Origin: Saksenaea vasiformis B4078 | Taxonomy: Eukaryota; Mucoromycota; Mucoromycetes; Mucorales; Saksenaeaceae | Direction of reading: 5' to 3' | Assembly: GCA_000697055.1 (NCBI GenBank) | Contig: JNDT01002413.1 | Span: forward strand, 62,001-126,000 | Length of the DNA stretch: 64,000 nucleotides | Part shown: piece by piece, positions 49,020-60,348 of the stretch | How positions within the stretch are numbered: position 1 is the stretch's first letter | Layout: every line of letters begins with the position of its first letter | Position numbers and translations under genes: made by a program | Notes under the pieces: model-generated | What the model was told of the DNA's origin: nothing | Seen by the model: the letters and a program-made list of their open reading frames with translations, nothing else | Databases searched by the model: none

Positions 49020-49409
49020 ATGCTTCGTCTTATCGTCACCACTCTCCTCCTTTGGGCTTGCGTGTCCGTGAATGCTTGCCGAAGTATTGGCAGTTCTTTC
49101 ACCGACAAGATGATACCGGGCGAATGTCTTGCCAATGGCCGCTACCGACTCGAGATGCAAATGGATGGCAACCTGGTTCTTTATGATATTGCAAGGAAAT
49201 GCTGGGAAAGCGGCACCATCGCCAATAACGCGTATGCTAAATACAGTGGCGACTGGAAAATCGATTCCCCCTACTTTACCATTGAAAGTCCTTTTGGTCA
49301 GCTCAGAAAGTATCGCGGCGGATACTCATATTTCCACAAGACCGGCGACGTCAGTCTCAATAACAAGGGCGAGGTCTGGATTGCCTATAAGAAATTTGTT
49401 AATTGCTAA
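49020..49409 (+). CDS. small secreted B-lectin-like protein
   Basis: Single exon, 129 aa. The Met at 49020 is preferred to 48990 because it gives a clean signal peptide, MLRLIVTTLLLWACVSVNA. The mature domain has CLANGRYRLEMQMDGNLVLY, the QxDGNLVLY signature of bulb-type (mannose-binding) B-lectin repeats, and four to five Cys that could form disulphides. A TATA-like TATAAAAG lies about 60 bp upstream. B-lectin folds bind mannose or act as small antimicrobial proteins; only one canonical repeat is clear, so sugar binding is uncertain. Its compact promoter and intact frame contrast with the decayed surroundings. Confidence 0.72.
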   Translation: MLRLIVTTLLLWACVSVNACRSIGSSFTDKMIPGECLANGRYRLEMQMDGNLVLYDIARKCWESGTIANNAYAKYSGDWKIDSPYFTIESPFGQLRKYRGGYSYFHKTGDVSLNNKGEVWIAYKKFVNC

Positions 49410-49829
49410 AGAAATCGCTTTGTCTATTTATGCCAATAAATGTTGCTTACACAGTAGGCGCTGTTACCATCATCAACGTTTAGCTACTACGACTTTATTA
49501 GACAGGGAAATAATTGCTGTCTGGCTTAGGACTTGAAGTTGGTATGAGTGACCCAAGATCTAGCTCTTAAGACCCGGCTTGATGAGTGTTGGTTTTGTTT
49601 TTGGTCTACCAAAAATGATCTATGGGACTTGCAGTTTTCGGACCATTTTAGATGGGCCACTGATCATGGTGTTTTGTCCGGTCTAATCAATGAATTTGAG
49701 CACTTTTTATGACCCGTCTCACTGGGCTTTGCCCACTAGGACCAGCTCACTTGGAGACAATGGTAAAAGCTTGACAGCTAAAGAAGCTGGGATGAAAAAT
49801 GATTACAATAACGCACACCTGCACAAACG
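49410..49829. other. accessory region, no gene recognised
   Basis: 3' flank of the lectin gene; no coding motif. Confidence 0.45.
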
Positions 49830-50070
49830 TCAAAGGAGGTCAAAGCCTATCTGTTCGATCCCGAGTATGATTTCGTTCGCGAATGGGCATATACCTTGAT
49901 CATCGATACTACACAACTTCTTATCTGGCAAATTTTTTCGTCAACAATACTTAGCAGAAGGCGACTTCTTCACCGTGTTCGAGTTTGTGTAAACAACAGT
50001 GTTTGATGCATCCGCAATTGATGTCACAATATTACTCTTTGTGTGTTTCGGCTCTCTTTTATGGCAAGCG
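49830..50070 (+). pseudogene. decayed paralogue of the 43.5-45.4 kb family protein
   Basis: Translates as FDPEYDFVREWAYTLIIDTT, then (after a frame change) QQYLAEGDFFTVFEFV, an in-frame stop, then TVFDASAIDVT. These line up with the intact gene's EEFCCEWAQNSIIDAARLLI, RRHELTEGDYLHLVWGFV and KAFDGSMIEVT. Opposite orientation to the intact copy. Broken by at least one frameshift and one nonsense codon; the later conserved blocks are not found. Confidence 0.6.
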
Positions 50071-50485
50071 ATTCCTCTTTGATGAATTTTTAGAGGAGAA
50101 AGGGCGAGCTACTCAGCAATGGCAGGGAGGGGCTGTAGGTGACCTACCGCGGTGATTGAAGGAGCATCATGACATGCTGATGGCCGAAGGGTGGACACGC
50201 TGCCTCTTTGTACCCTATGAACTCGGTTTTATTGAAGCAAGAAAGGGAAGTGTCGATAACGTAACTAAAGGTTTCAAATTAGTATGATCAAATGGCTAAA
50301 GTGCTTAAGAAGGTGCCACCGTCTCTTGGCTCTTTATCGGCCTTGGGAAGGACACAGAAGTCTGTGATAAATTCGTGTTTTATTGGTCATATTTTAAGAA
50401 AGAGGAGACAGCGCAAACAACATAAGAAACTATGTTTGCATGATAGACGGTCGAGCACGTGGAGAATCCATTGTCGCTTTTTTTC
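50071..50485. other. accessory region, no intact gene
   Basis: May hold more of the decayed family copy (FLFDEFLEEKGRATQQWQGG near 50100), but no clear homology. Confidence 0.35.
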
Positions 50486-53224
50486 TCATTCTTCAGGATT
50501 CTCTGCTATTTGCTCTTCGTCTGCTCCTTGTTTAGCAAACGTTTTGATCCGGGAAATGAAGTCAACATGGTTCTTTGGAAATATGTTGCTGAAATTTTTT
50601 TCATCCACCTTTATCGCCACTTGATGGAGACCTGGGACAGGATGCATGTCAGGTCTTGGGGGGAATGAGGCAATTACTTCGGTCGGATAGGCAACAATCA
50701 TGTGGATGTAGGTACTTGCTGGACAGTACTTGCCAAGGGTTTGCTCCTGCTCCTGGGTCTGCATGACAAAGTCGGTCTCTAAAGCATCCGTCGCTTCATC
50801 GGTCGGAAGGATCTGACGTAACTTCAGTTGGACAAACACGGGAAACATAGCATCTTGGATCCGGATATAAAAAACGACATCAGGACCTGACATTCTGGCT
50901 TCGGGAAAGAAAAAGGAAGGGACACGTCTGCCGGCTAGCGTTGAATTGTGATTGACATGGGCATCCATAAAGTCTTTCATAGAAATGTATCCATGTGTGA
51001 TGCCTCGATCACAACTATGTTCCTTGAGACCCACAATTTCTGGTATTCCAACGAGTGCCTCACTCAAAGACGACATTGGTGGGTCATGCAACCATTCTGC
51101 GAAAGTACGGTTGTTAAATGCCTCCGCAAGCGCATCCATCATCATGAGCTTCCATGCGTTTCCTTGAGCCTGATTGCTACCAAACTGATGTAGCCATTGC
51201 GATATGGTCTCTGTGAAATCGACATCTGTAGCTTCGATGTAGTTTTCTGCAGCCTTAAACACAAAGGGTTCGTCGAAAACTGTCCTAGCCCCTCCATTGA
51301 TGATTTCAATACGTCCGCAAGCACTTTCCAGCAATACTGGAATGATATCCTTAAGGACCACCTTTTCGCTCGCAAACACATGTCGTTGAAAAAGAACCAG
51401 CTTAAGAGCCTCCTTTGCTAGACGAAATTGTTCCGCATCTGTCGTTTTCGAGCCATGCGTGGCTTCCAATCGGTCGAGGTTACAGCAGGAGTTATTAATG
51501 TTGATGTCCTTATCATACGATACCAGCCTTGCCTCTGTGTCCTCGATAAGACTTTGCCAGGCATGGACGTCCCCTTTTTCAATGATTCTCTCGATTGTAC
51601 TGGCTATTGGCTGGAACCGACCGATAAGCTTATCCTTCATCCTATTGATCGCCTCTGGCTGCAGCAGCTTATCCAATGTCTTCTTTGCGTCGTCGCTCTG
51701 CAATTGGTTTTTGATGTCATCGATGTAAGCTTTGATTGATTCTGTACTGGTCCATCCAGGAAACGCCATGTACTTAATCCCTTCTGATCCTGATATCGAA
51801 GCGCTAAACGCTGTTCTCAGGGTGACAGTCTTTAATGTCTGTTTCTGCCCAATAGATTGGAAAGCATGGAAGATCCAAAAAAGCACCTCTCGTTCGATGG
51901 GGTCTCGAGATCGACCATACCAGGTTTTCTCTACTTGTTCGCGAAAAACTTGCGCCTCATTATCAAGTACAATCAGCAAACATCGATTATCCTGGAGTCT
52001 TGGAAGGCCTTTATGCTTAAAGAGACATGTTCTTGTGTCTCTAAATACTTCTATGACAAAGTACTTCAGGGAGTGACCCTCGGCAATAGATATGGTCTGC
52101 AACATCTTGAAAAGCGTATCGAAAACGTCCATAAGGACATTAGGATACGCCTGGAGGAGGGTCCATTCTGCGCTAGTAAACGTCTGATGGCTTCCCGGGA
52201 CGTTCAGACAAAATTGTAGAACGAGAAGCCTGGAAAGGAGAAGGAGATGTGCCAATCTCCTTACTCGCCGATAATGGATCTTTGGATCATCAGGCAGGCC
52301 AGGACGAAGAAGGTTCAAAGCAGATGTCATGTCCTCGGACCCTAAACCATTAACTGAAGCATTGAAGTAGAACCCCCACTGTCTTGAGAGTACCTCTAAT
52401 ATCCCGCGGGTTTTTCCACAGCCTCTCACACCGAGGATAGGCACTTGAGCAGAATCACAACTTTCAATGAAGTTCAGGATTCCATCTGACGTCAGACCTT
52501 TTGCCTGTTCATCACCGTCGATGGACGGTCTTGGGAGATCCATGAAGAGCAAGTTTGGTTTTGTGTTACAGGAGATATCATGTTGACGAAGCCAGACCGT
52601 TGGCAAACCAGGGATTGCACCGCCTGTGAGCGGTAGTTTTTCCTGACCTTGCACGAACCGTACCAGGAAGTCAGCCTTCCGCGATCCATGCATGAAGAAC
52701 GCGTCTGTAATTCTCTTGACCGCGGCAGCTATGCGCTCTGTGTCCCCTTGAGTGTGCTTGATCTGTTAGAACAGGAAAATAACGAACATAACGGGTCGAT
52801 AGATACTCTTACGACGCACGGAAATATAATGATAGCGACCTTCAGGAACCGAAGAAAGAGGGTGAACACAGTGAAATAAGGCATAGTTAAGTTTACTATA
52901 TTGAGGCGGCTGAATCATAATGCGTATTATGTTGCCAGGTTGTTCCGGAAAAAGTTCCGACATACGTGTTCTTGGACACGCCAGCTCTTTCTTCTCGTCA
53001 AGATCCTGGAACAGAACGGCGGCTTCCTTATCATGTGGTACAGGAATATCTGTCAACCACAGTTTCATGCTTCTTGAATCACTGTCTTTGTACTCGTCGG
53101 CCTTTTGGACCTTGATAGCTTCCTTAAGATCATAAACGTCGTCTGTCGGTTTCATACAAACACAGAACGCTCTATAAATGGAATGCCCTTCTTCGAGGCA
53201 GAAGATTTTCATTTTAGTGCTCAT
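50486..53224 (-). CDS. Crinkler-type protein: CRN header, P-loop NTPase, nuclease-like domain
   Basis: Two exons, 53224-52813 and 52746-50486; the 66-nt intron (GTAAGA, branch CTAAC, CAAG) keeps frame and gives 890 aa. The header (about residues 1-120) reads MKIFCLEEGHSIYRAF, DLKEAIKVQKADEY, MKLWLTDIPVP, ending MSELFPEQPGNIIRIMI: the CRN ubiquitin-like fold. The NTPase has Walker A GVRGCGKT and Walker B CLLIVLDNEAQVF. The C-terminal part has SGPDVVFYIRIQD followed by FPVFVQLKL, a PD...QxK nuclease-like core. This matches the NTPase-REase class proposed for Crinkler-RHS-type effectors, which act in nuclei of host or competing cells. The frame is intact. Target and activity are not shown by sequence. 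Confidence 0.88.
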
Positions 53225-55380
53225 GGTAGAAGAAGAAGAAAAAAACACAATTGGCAGAGTAATTAAATGTGTGACAAAGAAAAGCAAAATGAAAATGTGC
53301 ATTTTAAGGTCCTAAACTCTATTTCGACCTGTAATCTTCAGCGAAATTTGTCACCATTATTTTGTTGCATAGCCCTCCTTTGTTTATTCTAACCGCATCC
53401 CACCACCCGGAAATACAAACCCACTGATTAAATTCAGAGTGTTTTAAGAGCAAAATCGTACCGAAACTTGTGCGCCCAGCTAAATTCAAGCATTTCTAAG
53501 AATTTTTCTGCCATTTCATTGATTATTCTGAAGATTGATCAAAAATCCCTATCCGACCATTTAGGGATAATAGCTTTCGTTAAAGACACAGAAATTTTGT
53601 TACAGAATCCTCGGATGTCGGGTTTCAAGGGTCCAGTCAATATGTAATGTTTGTTTGCAGTCAAGATCCGGTTCGAGACGCCTATCACAACGTAGTTCTG
53701 CTTGACGTATTTATTGATCTTTTTTTCTATTATTCTGCCATACCTTTATGCTAGTCGATGTTAGCTCCAGATAAACTTTTACGTTGGATGTGGCACTTTT
53801 TGCATGCTGAAGCCCTGAGTCTTGCTTGCAAAGCAGACGTTTGTACACCAACTCAAGGTTCATTATGCTGATGTATTATTGGTTCACTGTGTCCGATTTA
53901 TTTGGTTTTAGCGTCTAACGGCAACCCAAGATACCTTCACAGTACGTGCTGTGTTACTGTCTATTGAATCTGTTTTTTACACTAATCTACGTGATTTCGC
54001 ATAAAGTGGCATAAACCTACACTCGTGGTTAGTAAATGGAACAAAAAGTGAATGCCATTCTTACGTAGATGATCTTTAGATCACATTCGTATCCAGCGAG
54101 AGTCATTAGAGATTATTCGTTGAACTGTCTATCTGACGCTGAAGAAAGCAAGGCTTTGGAAGAAAACCCTGATCGTTGATGCGTACGTTAATCAGCCTAT
54201 TTTGGAGGGTGCCTACTGCGCCTTTTCTCTTCCTTTTTATTTTTTTTCTCAAACATCCATTGTTCTTATGGAGGTAGAAGAGAATCAACGCAGAGAGGTG
54301 ACAAAATCACCGCCGATTGATGACAATGAGTATTTAAGACACAAATCTACCGTTCTCAAATCAAGAAAAAGGGCATAACCCATTTAGCATGTCCTTTTCA
54401 CGGAAATCAGGAAAAAGGATGCTACACCATATGTTGACCAGCATGTGATATTTATTCTGTGTCGGAGGACTGAATAGTAACGTGTTAAGAAGGTAGAAGC
54501 TGCGAAGCACGGATTTTACAAAGCGTCGTTAAGGACTACAGTCTAGCAAATTGTTGCCTTGTTCTTCACAGTAAAATGAAACCACTATTATTGTCTTGTT
54601 CACCCTTATCTATTAGCTCATTTTACAGACTGATAAGATAGGAGCAATTGGTCTTCGTATATCCTTCGAGTCCTTTATGAGATAAATCAATTAACTGATA
54701 GCTTATCTGGGGGGTGTTTACATGTGATAATCAGGCTGATCGGAAGAAAAGTAGAATCACGCCGCTCGTATCTGACAAGCGAGAGTTACGTTGCACATTA
54801 AAGTGGGCATGGTAACTAGAGTGTCCATCCAGTTTCAAATGAAATTCGCACAGGGAAGTATTTCATTTTACGTTTATGCATTGCTATGATGTATGTGTCA
54901 TATTCATCCATGTTGTATTCATGCCAGAGACAAGTTCGGTTATTTTGGGGTGAATGTAGGTTCCGACAACGAGATGCTATGGGTTATTCAAAAGGAAACA
55001 TGAATTTGTTTCCGTATCCTTCCTCCATACATCTCCAGTAAGCGTTTCCATTCACTGTATACACGAGAGTTACGTGTTTCGTCTTTTTCCAAGTCTGCAT
55101 GACCTCTGTTCCGAATATCATATTCTAATAGATAAATAATAGAGCGTTATCTACAAATTGAACTCTCAGACGAGAATCAGGATGAATGATGGTGTCTAAT
55201 GCTCGGTCGTATCTGAGACATGACATTGGGCTATTCGTCCTAAAATTTTTATCTTTAAAGCACCGCCGGTGCTAGATCCACAACAAGAAGGAATTACCCA
55301 ACAGTCTCTCACTTACCAATCGATTCATCATCAGATTTCACTTTTTTTTTACGTTCAATTCTGCTATTATATCTGCAACT
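53225..55380. other. accessory region, no gene recognised
   Basis: About 2.2 kb. An in-frame ATG at 53302 could extend the Crinkler with a hydrophobic leader. The rest has no coding motif. The final 60 bp, a T-rich stretch, leads into the Gag ORF. No long terminal repeat was found by eye. Confidence 0.5.
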
Positions 55381-56460
55381 ATGTCTGTTTCCAGTACTAG
55401 CACCACCTCCACTATCGCCTCTCCTTACGTTTCTGGCGTTCCTGGCTACGAGTCTGACAGCAACCGTTCCGCCTCACCCGTGCCTATGAATGATGGTAGA
55501 TTGGCTGGCACATCCTCGCGACGCCATGCTAATGCCAGGAGCTACCTGTCGGCGGTCATCGACGAATACAAGGAGAAGTTGGTTAAGCTGGCTATGATGC
55601 ACACCATGCACCTCCATTCCTCCACCCCTGAAGTACTCCAGGCAAACGACGCGGCAATGACCAGGACATGCAGTACCTTGAAAGAGTTCCGGGAAACTTA
55701 CCGTCGATTGTACGGTGACAAGGAGCAGACGCCCATGGCCAGCAACGAACGTAGTTGTGGTACTATTGAAATTGAAAGCACCATGTCGGTCAGATATGTA
55801 CCTCTGTTCCAGATCAAAGGTTCCACCACATGGGACCCATCCAAGCGCTCCTTCAACAGCGTGAACCACTTCTTGACCCGTTTCAAGGAGGTCCTACATG
55901 AAAATGGAGCCATCACGGAGGAAGAATGGCTCCGTTGGTTGCCTGTGGCCTTCCCCTGTGAACTGTATTTCTGGTATGACAGCCATCTCTCCAACGAAAA
56001 CCTTTCGTGGTCTAAGGTATGTGAGATCATCAAAGACAGGTTTGAATCTGCAGAAGATTATATGGAATTGGTAGGCCGGGTATATACCATGAAAATGTCC
56101 AAAAACGAAACCGTTCTCGAATACAGAAACAGGTTCCAGAATGCCTGCAGAGACGGTGGAATCAAGGACGGGGGACATACCGCTAACTTGTTCATGTTCT
56201 CATTGTATCCAGGTATACAAAGAAGAGTTCGCGATGCTTGGATTGCCCGGCACGGCAATAAACTGCCCGAATATGTTTTCGAGGTAGCCGACTTAGCTGC
56301 TAGAGTCTCTCCGGGCAAACGTGTGCGCGCCTCTTCCTCTGATGAGGTCTCGCCGCAAGGCGCAAAAGCCAACAAAAAGGCAAAGGCCTGGTGTCCGCAC
56401 CACAAGAAGTACGTCAATCACAGCCCGCGCGACTGTCGCCTTATGAAAGGTGATGTCTGA
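55381..56460 (+). CDS. retroelement Gag-like ORF, stand-alone
   Basis: Single frame of 359 codons. A Ser-rich N-terminus and a helical linker lead to the Gag capsid-type domain: PLFQIKGSTTWDPSKRSFNS, VNHFLTRFKEVL, WLRWLPVAFPCELYFWYD, MSKNETVLEYRNRFQNAC and FMFSLYPGIQRRVRDAW. The end is basic with WCPHHKKYVNHSPRDC, a Cys/His cluster seen in fungal Ty3-type Gag. No protease, reverse transcriptase, RNase H or integrase motif follows and no LTR is seen, so it is either a retroelement fragment or a captured Gag. The frame has no breaks. A zinc-knuckle-like segment sits just downstream in another frame. Confidence 0.78.
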   Translation: MSVSSTSTTSTIASPYVSGVPGYESDSNRSASPVPMNDGRLAGTSSRRHANARSYLSAVIDEYKEKLVKLAMMHTMHLHSSTPEVLQANDAAMTRTCSTLKEFRETYRRLYGDKEQTPMASNERSCGTIEIESTMSVRYVPLFQIKGSTTWDPSKRSFNSVNHFLTRFKEVLHENGAITEEEWLRWLPVAFPCELYFWYDSHLSNENLSWSKVCEIIKDRFESAEDYMELVGRVYTMKMSKNETVLEYRNRFQNACRDGGIKDGGHTANLFMFSLYPGIQRRVRDAWIARHGNKLPEYVFEVADLAARVSPGKRVRASSSDEVSPQGAKANKKAKAWCPHHKKYVNHSPRDCRLMKGDV

Positions 56461-56462
56461 GA

Positions 56463-56632
56463 TGACTACAGCTGAAGTACGCTCGAAGAACCATCAATGC
56501 ATCCATTGCGGCCCGAGTCACGCCCTTTGCCTGATGTTTAAACATGTTATAAAGACGAAACCTTCTTTTTTTTTTGCCCGATGTGATAAGACCATGAATA
56601 AATTATGTAACTCTCAGCGTTCTAAGAAATAA
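56463..56632 (+). pseudogene. out-of-frame zinc-knuckle-like segment after Gag
   Basis: The +1 frame overlapping the Gag stop encodes KNHQCIHCGPSHALC, a Cys-x2-Cys-x3-His-x2-Cys cluster close to a nucleocapsid knuckle, then a short basic tail. Likely the former Gag C-terminus separated by a frameshift, or reached by frameshifting. Confidence 0.4.
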
Positions 56633-57956
56633 GGTTGATCGAGAAGATTACTTCTGTACCATCGTACAAATATTTTAAAGAAAATACACTCCTTTTATGG
56701 AGAAAAGTCTTTCGAAAGAGATGATGCGTGATGCATGGATACACAGCATTCACACCCGACTTTTGGTCGTTCTGGAAAACTCCACCATCCTCGGTTGTTG
56801 GAAGCACAGACTAGCTTTGCAGTACAAACCTGGAATAAGCTCTTCACTGTCATCATCACTTTTATGGTCAGTTGCTATCATGTGGCATCTATGTCGATGC
56901 TAAGAAGAAAAGCAGGTGATAGATTAGCCGATATTATTGTACCGTTGTGCACAGTGGATAGTTCTTACTAAATGAGATAGACTTGACCGGTGAGCATTTT
57001 TTAACATGTTTCCGGAGTCCACTGTGACAAAGACGCCGGAAGAAGCTGTTCATTGTTTTCAAGCGAATAGTTGTACCTCTATAAAACTTATCTTTGCGTG
57101 CGATGGAATCCGTCGATTTATCACGGCTGGTTAAATTCATATCAGCGTAATTACTATCAGAGTGGCAAACGTCTCGAGTCATTTTATCGAAGGATAAGAA
57201 CGGCAAAGGCATGGAAGGATCGTCTAATTTCAGCATGGCGGACTCGCAATTCGTACTTTTTCTTGGGCCCGTGAATCTGGATCAGACGTCTTCACTCACC
57301 AATCGAAGAATAGCCAAGATCCCCAACGTGGGTCAAGATAATTACATCCGATGAGCTTTCTTGTATCTTTGTCTTTCGGGACTCCCCGGCAGCTGATTTG
57401 GCGCCAGGTTGATCAAAAGAATCCCGACGTCTGGTTTTTTTTTTTGTTAGGTGCGGTAAGTAGTTCCGGAAACACTACTGTACGTTGTGGCTGTGCCAGT
57501 TTTGGTGCCGTAGCACACAATCCTATACTTTAAAAATGGAAGTTGATATTGAATCTTTTAGCTGTTTTTAGATGCGGTTCCGTTAGGTGGGGGAAAGGCA
57601 ATCATTATGGCTAGAATGCATGACAGGCCAATCGGGTGGAGCGCTGTGCCTCGTGGCCCATCGTAACGTTTATGTGTCGCGGCTGAGAAACGTAGATGGG
57701 GATCTGGATAAATGATTGGTCCATTCACAGTAAAACATGTTGAGCGGCATAGTGTAGCACATGAATGCCACGCCGAGCGATCCTTTTGTGTTACGATCGG
57801 TGCCGATATATAAAACAAAATGCTAAAAAGTATTATATTAGAACGCGACTTAGATACAAGATGAAAGAAGAATGAGAATGTGCTTTGCAAAGGAGGAAAC
57901 GGGAAATAATAATAGTATGAGGGAGGGAAGGAGGGGAAAGCGGGGTAGAAAGGGTA
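56633..57956. other. accessory region, no intact gene
   Basis: Open frames are short. LRRKAGDRLADIIVPLC near 56900 may be a fragment of the same family as the 43.5-kb gene (GRKVD block), not proven. Confidence 0.35.
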
Positions 57957-59737
57957 TTATCTCGCTCGTTTCGCTTCCGGGTCAATTGACAAAGAGGCAC
58001 GACGTTTGATGCCGTAAGATAGGTTGCCACTATCGGAGGGTGTGTCCTGCACACCTTTATCGTTTTCCTCATCCACATCAGGGATCTCTGGCATAAGCAA
58101 TGAGCCATCACCAGGATATTTGTACACAGGTGGCAAAGCCGATGGATTCAGTTCTGGAGATGATTCCAGAGAAGCCGATTGCGGACTATCATCGCCTTTT
58201 TCGTACTAGTGGGAAAAAAAAAGAAGACAAGTCTCCAGTTTAATGACATGCCTTATCACAACCATCTTTTCTTTATTTACCTTATCCAAAGCAGGCACAT
58301 CCATTGTATCGAGTATCATTTGGATAAATTCTCCCATACTCTTTTCAAATGCTTCAAGAGGATACCTCTGTGCCAACTTTTCAAAATGTTTCTGTAGATC
58401 ATCACCTTGTTCTACCATTAAGAACTATGACAACGTGTTGAGCAAAAAAAATGCTGAGGGTTTCAATAAGAATAGCTTACCTCTTTTTCTCTTTCACGAA
58501 CTTGGGTTTTAAATAGATACATGGTCCGTGTCTTTGGGAACAGCAGATGGTGGTCCGCAGCCTTCACGCCCCATTCATCGTCTTCTTGCTCTTCAACGTC
58601 ATCATGTTCTTCTTCATCTGCTTCCTCTGGTTCATCTTCATCCTCCACATCACCATAGGAAAAGATTTCAAAGATTGGCTCCAAACCCGTCTGGGCATCG
58701 CATAGGTAACTTTCGATGGCTGCTTGTGTCAAAAGTTCGAGGAACAAATCGTACCAACGAGGTGGCATTCCTCCACCCATCACCTTTTGTCCTGCGAAAA
58801 TCAACGGCGTTGCCTCCTGATCCTCTCCTGTTTCCAGCGTGTGTCGTAACATATCGGCACTTGTCTTAAGAAATGCTGGAATCGCTTCAATCAGACCTGC
58901 AGGTGGGGTTGGTGCGTGATCATCCGACGCGTTCTTTTCTTGGGAGGTTTGTGATCGTTCTTGATCCGACTTTCCTTTTGAGGTATAGGGAGGACGACAG
59001 CCACCACATTTCTGAACACGATGACGTCTACAGAACGAGGGCACGATATGTTTTGAAAAGAGTTTGTACCGACGTTTGATGTCACAGTCTTCATTCTGAT
59101 CCATTTCGATAACGGAAGCCATTTGTGTCTCGTGTCTACGGCGGCGTGCAGAATTATGTGCGATCACGTGTTCACCAGTGGAGGTTGCATCAAAGCGACC
59201 AAATACAAGATTTGTCAGTTGACAAAGGTGCAATCGTTGTTCAAAGCTGACATCCATCTGGAAAGAGGGTTTTTTGTTCTGGTGACTGGAAAGAATGCCT
59301 GGCCACAACACACAAAGACAAATGAATTAGGGTTCATATGTACACCACAAAATTTCCTTTTTTTTTTCCCTTCCTTATTTCTCCTATCTCTCTTTTCCCC
59401 TCTTCCGGTTGTACACCCCTGCCACAATAGATTCCACTGCATTTTTGTCTTGTTCGGCTTTGGACGCGCTGTCAACCCATCGTTGTTTACGTGCTTCCAA
59501 TGAATCGTCGTCATCATCTGGAAGAGGCATCGACAATTCCAAAAGTTCCACGTGAGCTTGTTTAAGTCTGGATTGTATGGATAAATAAAGAAGATAATCA
59601 AGAATGATCTTATTGGTCGAAGATGTGCAACTCGATTGAGGCTGACTCAATGGTGCAAATATGTATTTCAAACTGGGCCGTCGCGAAGAAGAAGGTGATG
59701 GTTGCGAAAGTACATCAGATGTATTTTGCGTTTGCAT
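57957..59737 (-). CDS. conserved fungal protein of unknown function
   Basis: Five exons or so. N-terminus Ser/Gln-rich, then KIILDYLLYLSIQSRLKQAH and an Asp run. The second large exon has FEQRLHLCQLTNLVFGRFDA, a basic region and CRRHRVQKCGGCRPPY (possible metal-binding Cys cluster), then PAGLIEAIPAFLKTSADMLR, GGGMPPRWYDLFLELLTQAA and LLFPKTRTMYLFKTQVRERE. Later exons give LAQRYPLEAFEKSMGEFIQM and end KRRASLSIDPEAKRAR, a candidate nuclear signal. The PPRW...LLTQAAIE and LLFP-T-R-x-x-x-L-F blocks recur in fungi, in my recollection, without a named domain. Role unknown; nuclear location is suggested only by the tail. Confidence 0.75.
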
Positions 59738-60111
59738 CGCACAAAGTAAGAGAAGAAAACAAAAAGAGGGGAAAAGAAAATAAAAAATTAAAAAAGATTA
59801 AGGACAGTCGGGTAAGAAAACGGGAAAAACTGTTGAGGAGAGATCCGACAAAGATTATAGCTCTAGCGATAGCATAAACAGTCACATTTACATCCAATCA
59901 CGATGGTTTGTTTTTCCGTTTCCTGTCAATCACGAAGCGTGAGAACCCGTATCCCTTTTTTTTTTGCACTCCCGGAAACCTTTGCATAATAAATGGAGCC
60001 CGAACCACTACTGCAACCTATAAAAATCGAAAGTTTTCTTTATTTTTAGCTTTAAGACTATAAGACCCAACTTACATTTAAGACTAAAAGCACTTGCTTG
60101 ACTCATTCATT
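59738..60111. other. divergent intergenic region
   Basis: A-rich sequence upstream of the conserved gene; a TATAAAAA at about 60019 precedes the small open frame on the plus strand. Confidence 0.5.
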
Positions 60112-60348
60112 ATGGATCACGTGTCAAATATCGGTAAACTTAGGAATTGGTTTATGCCAAAACCAAGGAAACCTTGGTTGTTTATCACCATACTTAGAGG
60201 GAAATGGTTTGACCGATCCCATATGATTGGTTTACGAAATCAAGCTTCCAACAATGATGTCAGCAAAAAAGATAACGAGTCCAATTTAGGCAATATTCTC
60301 TTCTTTCACCGAAAGAAAAAAGAAAAAGTGTGGTCAGCCGTAGGGTAA
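60112..60348 (+). CDS. small hypothetical protein
   Basis: 78 codons from MDHVSNIGKL, basic and hydrophilic apart from RKPWLFITILRG; no signal peptide, no recognised motif. A TATA-like box about 90 bp upstream and a long pyrimidine run after the stop are the only support. Could be a chance frame. Confidence 0.3.
   Translation: MDHVSNIGKLRNWFMPKPRKPWLFITILRGKWFDRSHMIGLRNQASNNDVSKKDNESNLGNILFFHRKKKEKVWSAVG

Noticed and set aside
51142..52219. Several plus-strand frames opposite the Crinkler gene
   Set aside because: Antisense shadows of the long NTPase/nuclease exon.
56690..56970. Possible third copy of the expanded family
   Set aside because: Only a short RRKAGDRLADII-like match; too weak to call, mentioned only in the gap note.
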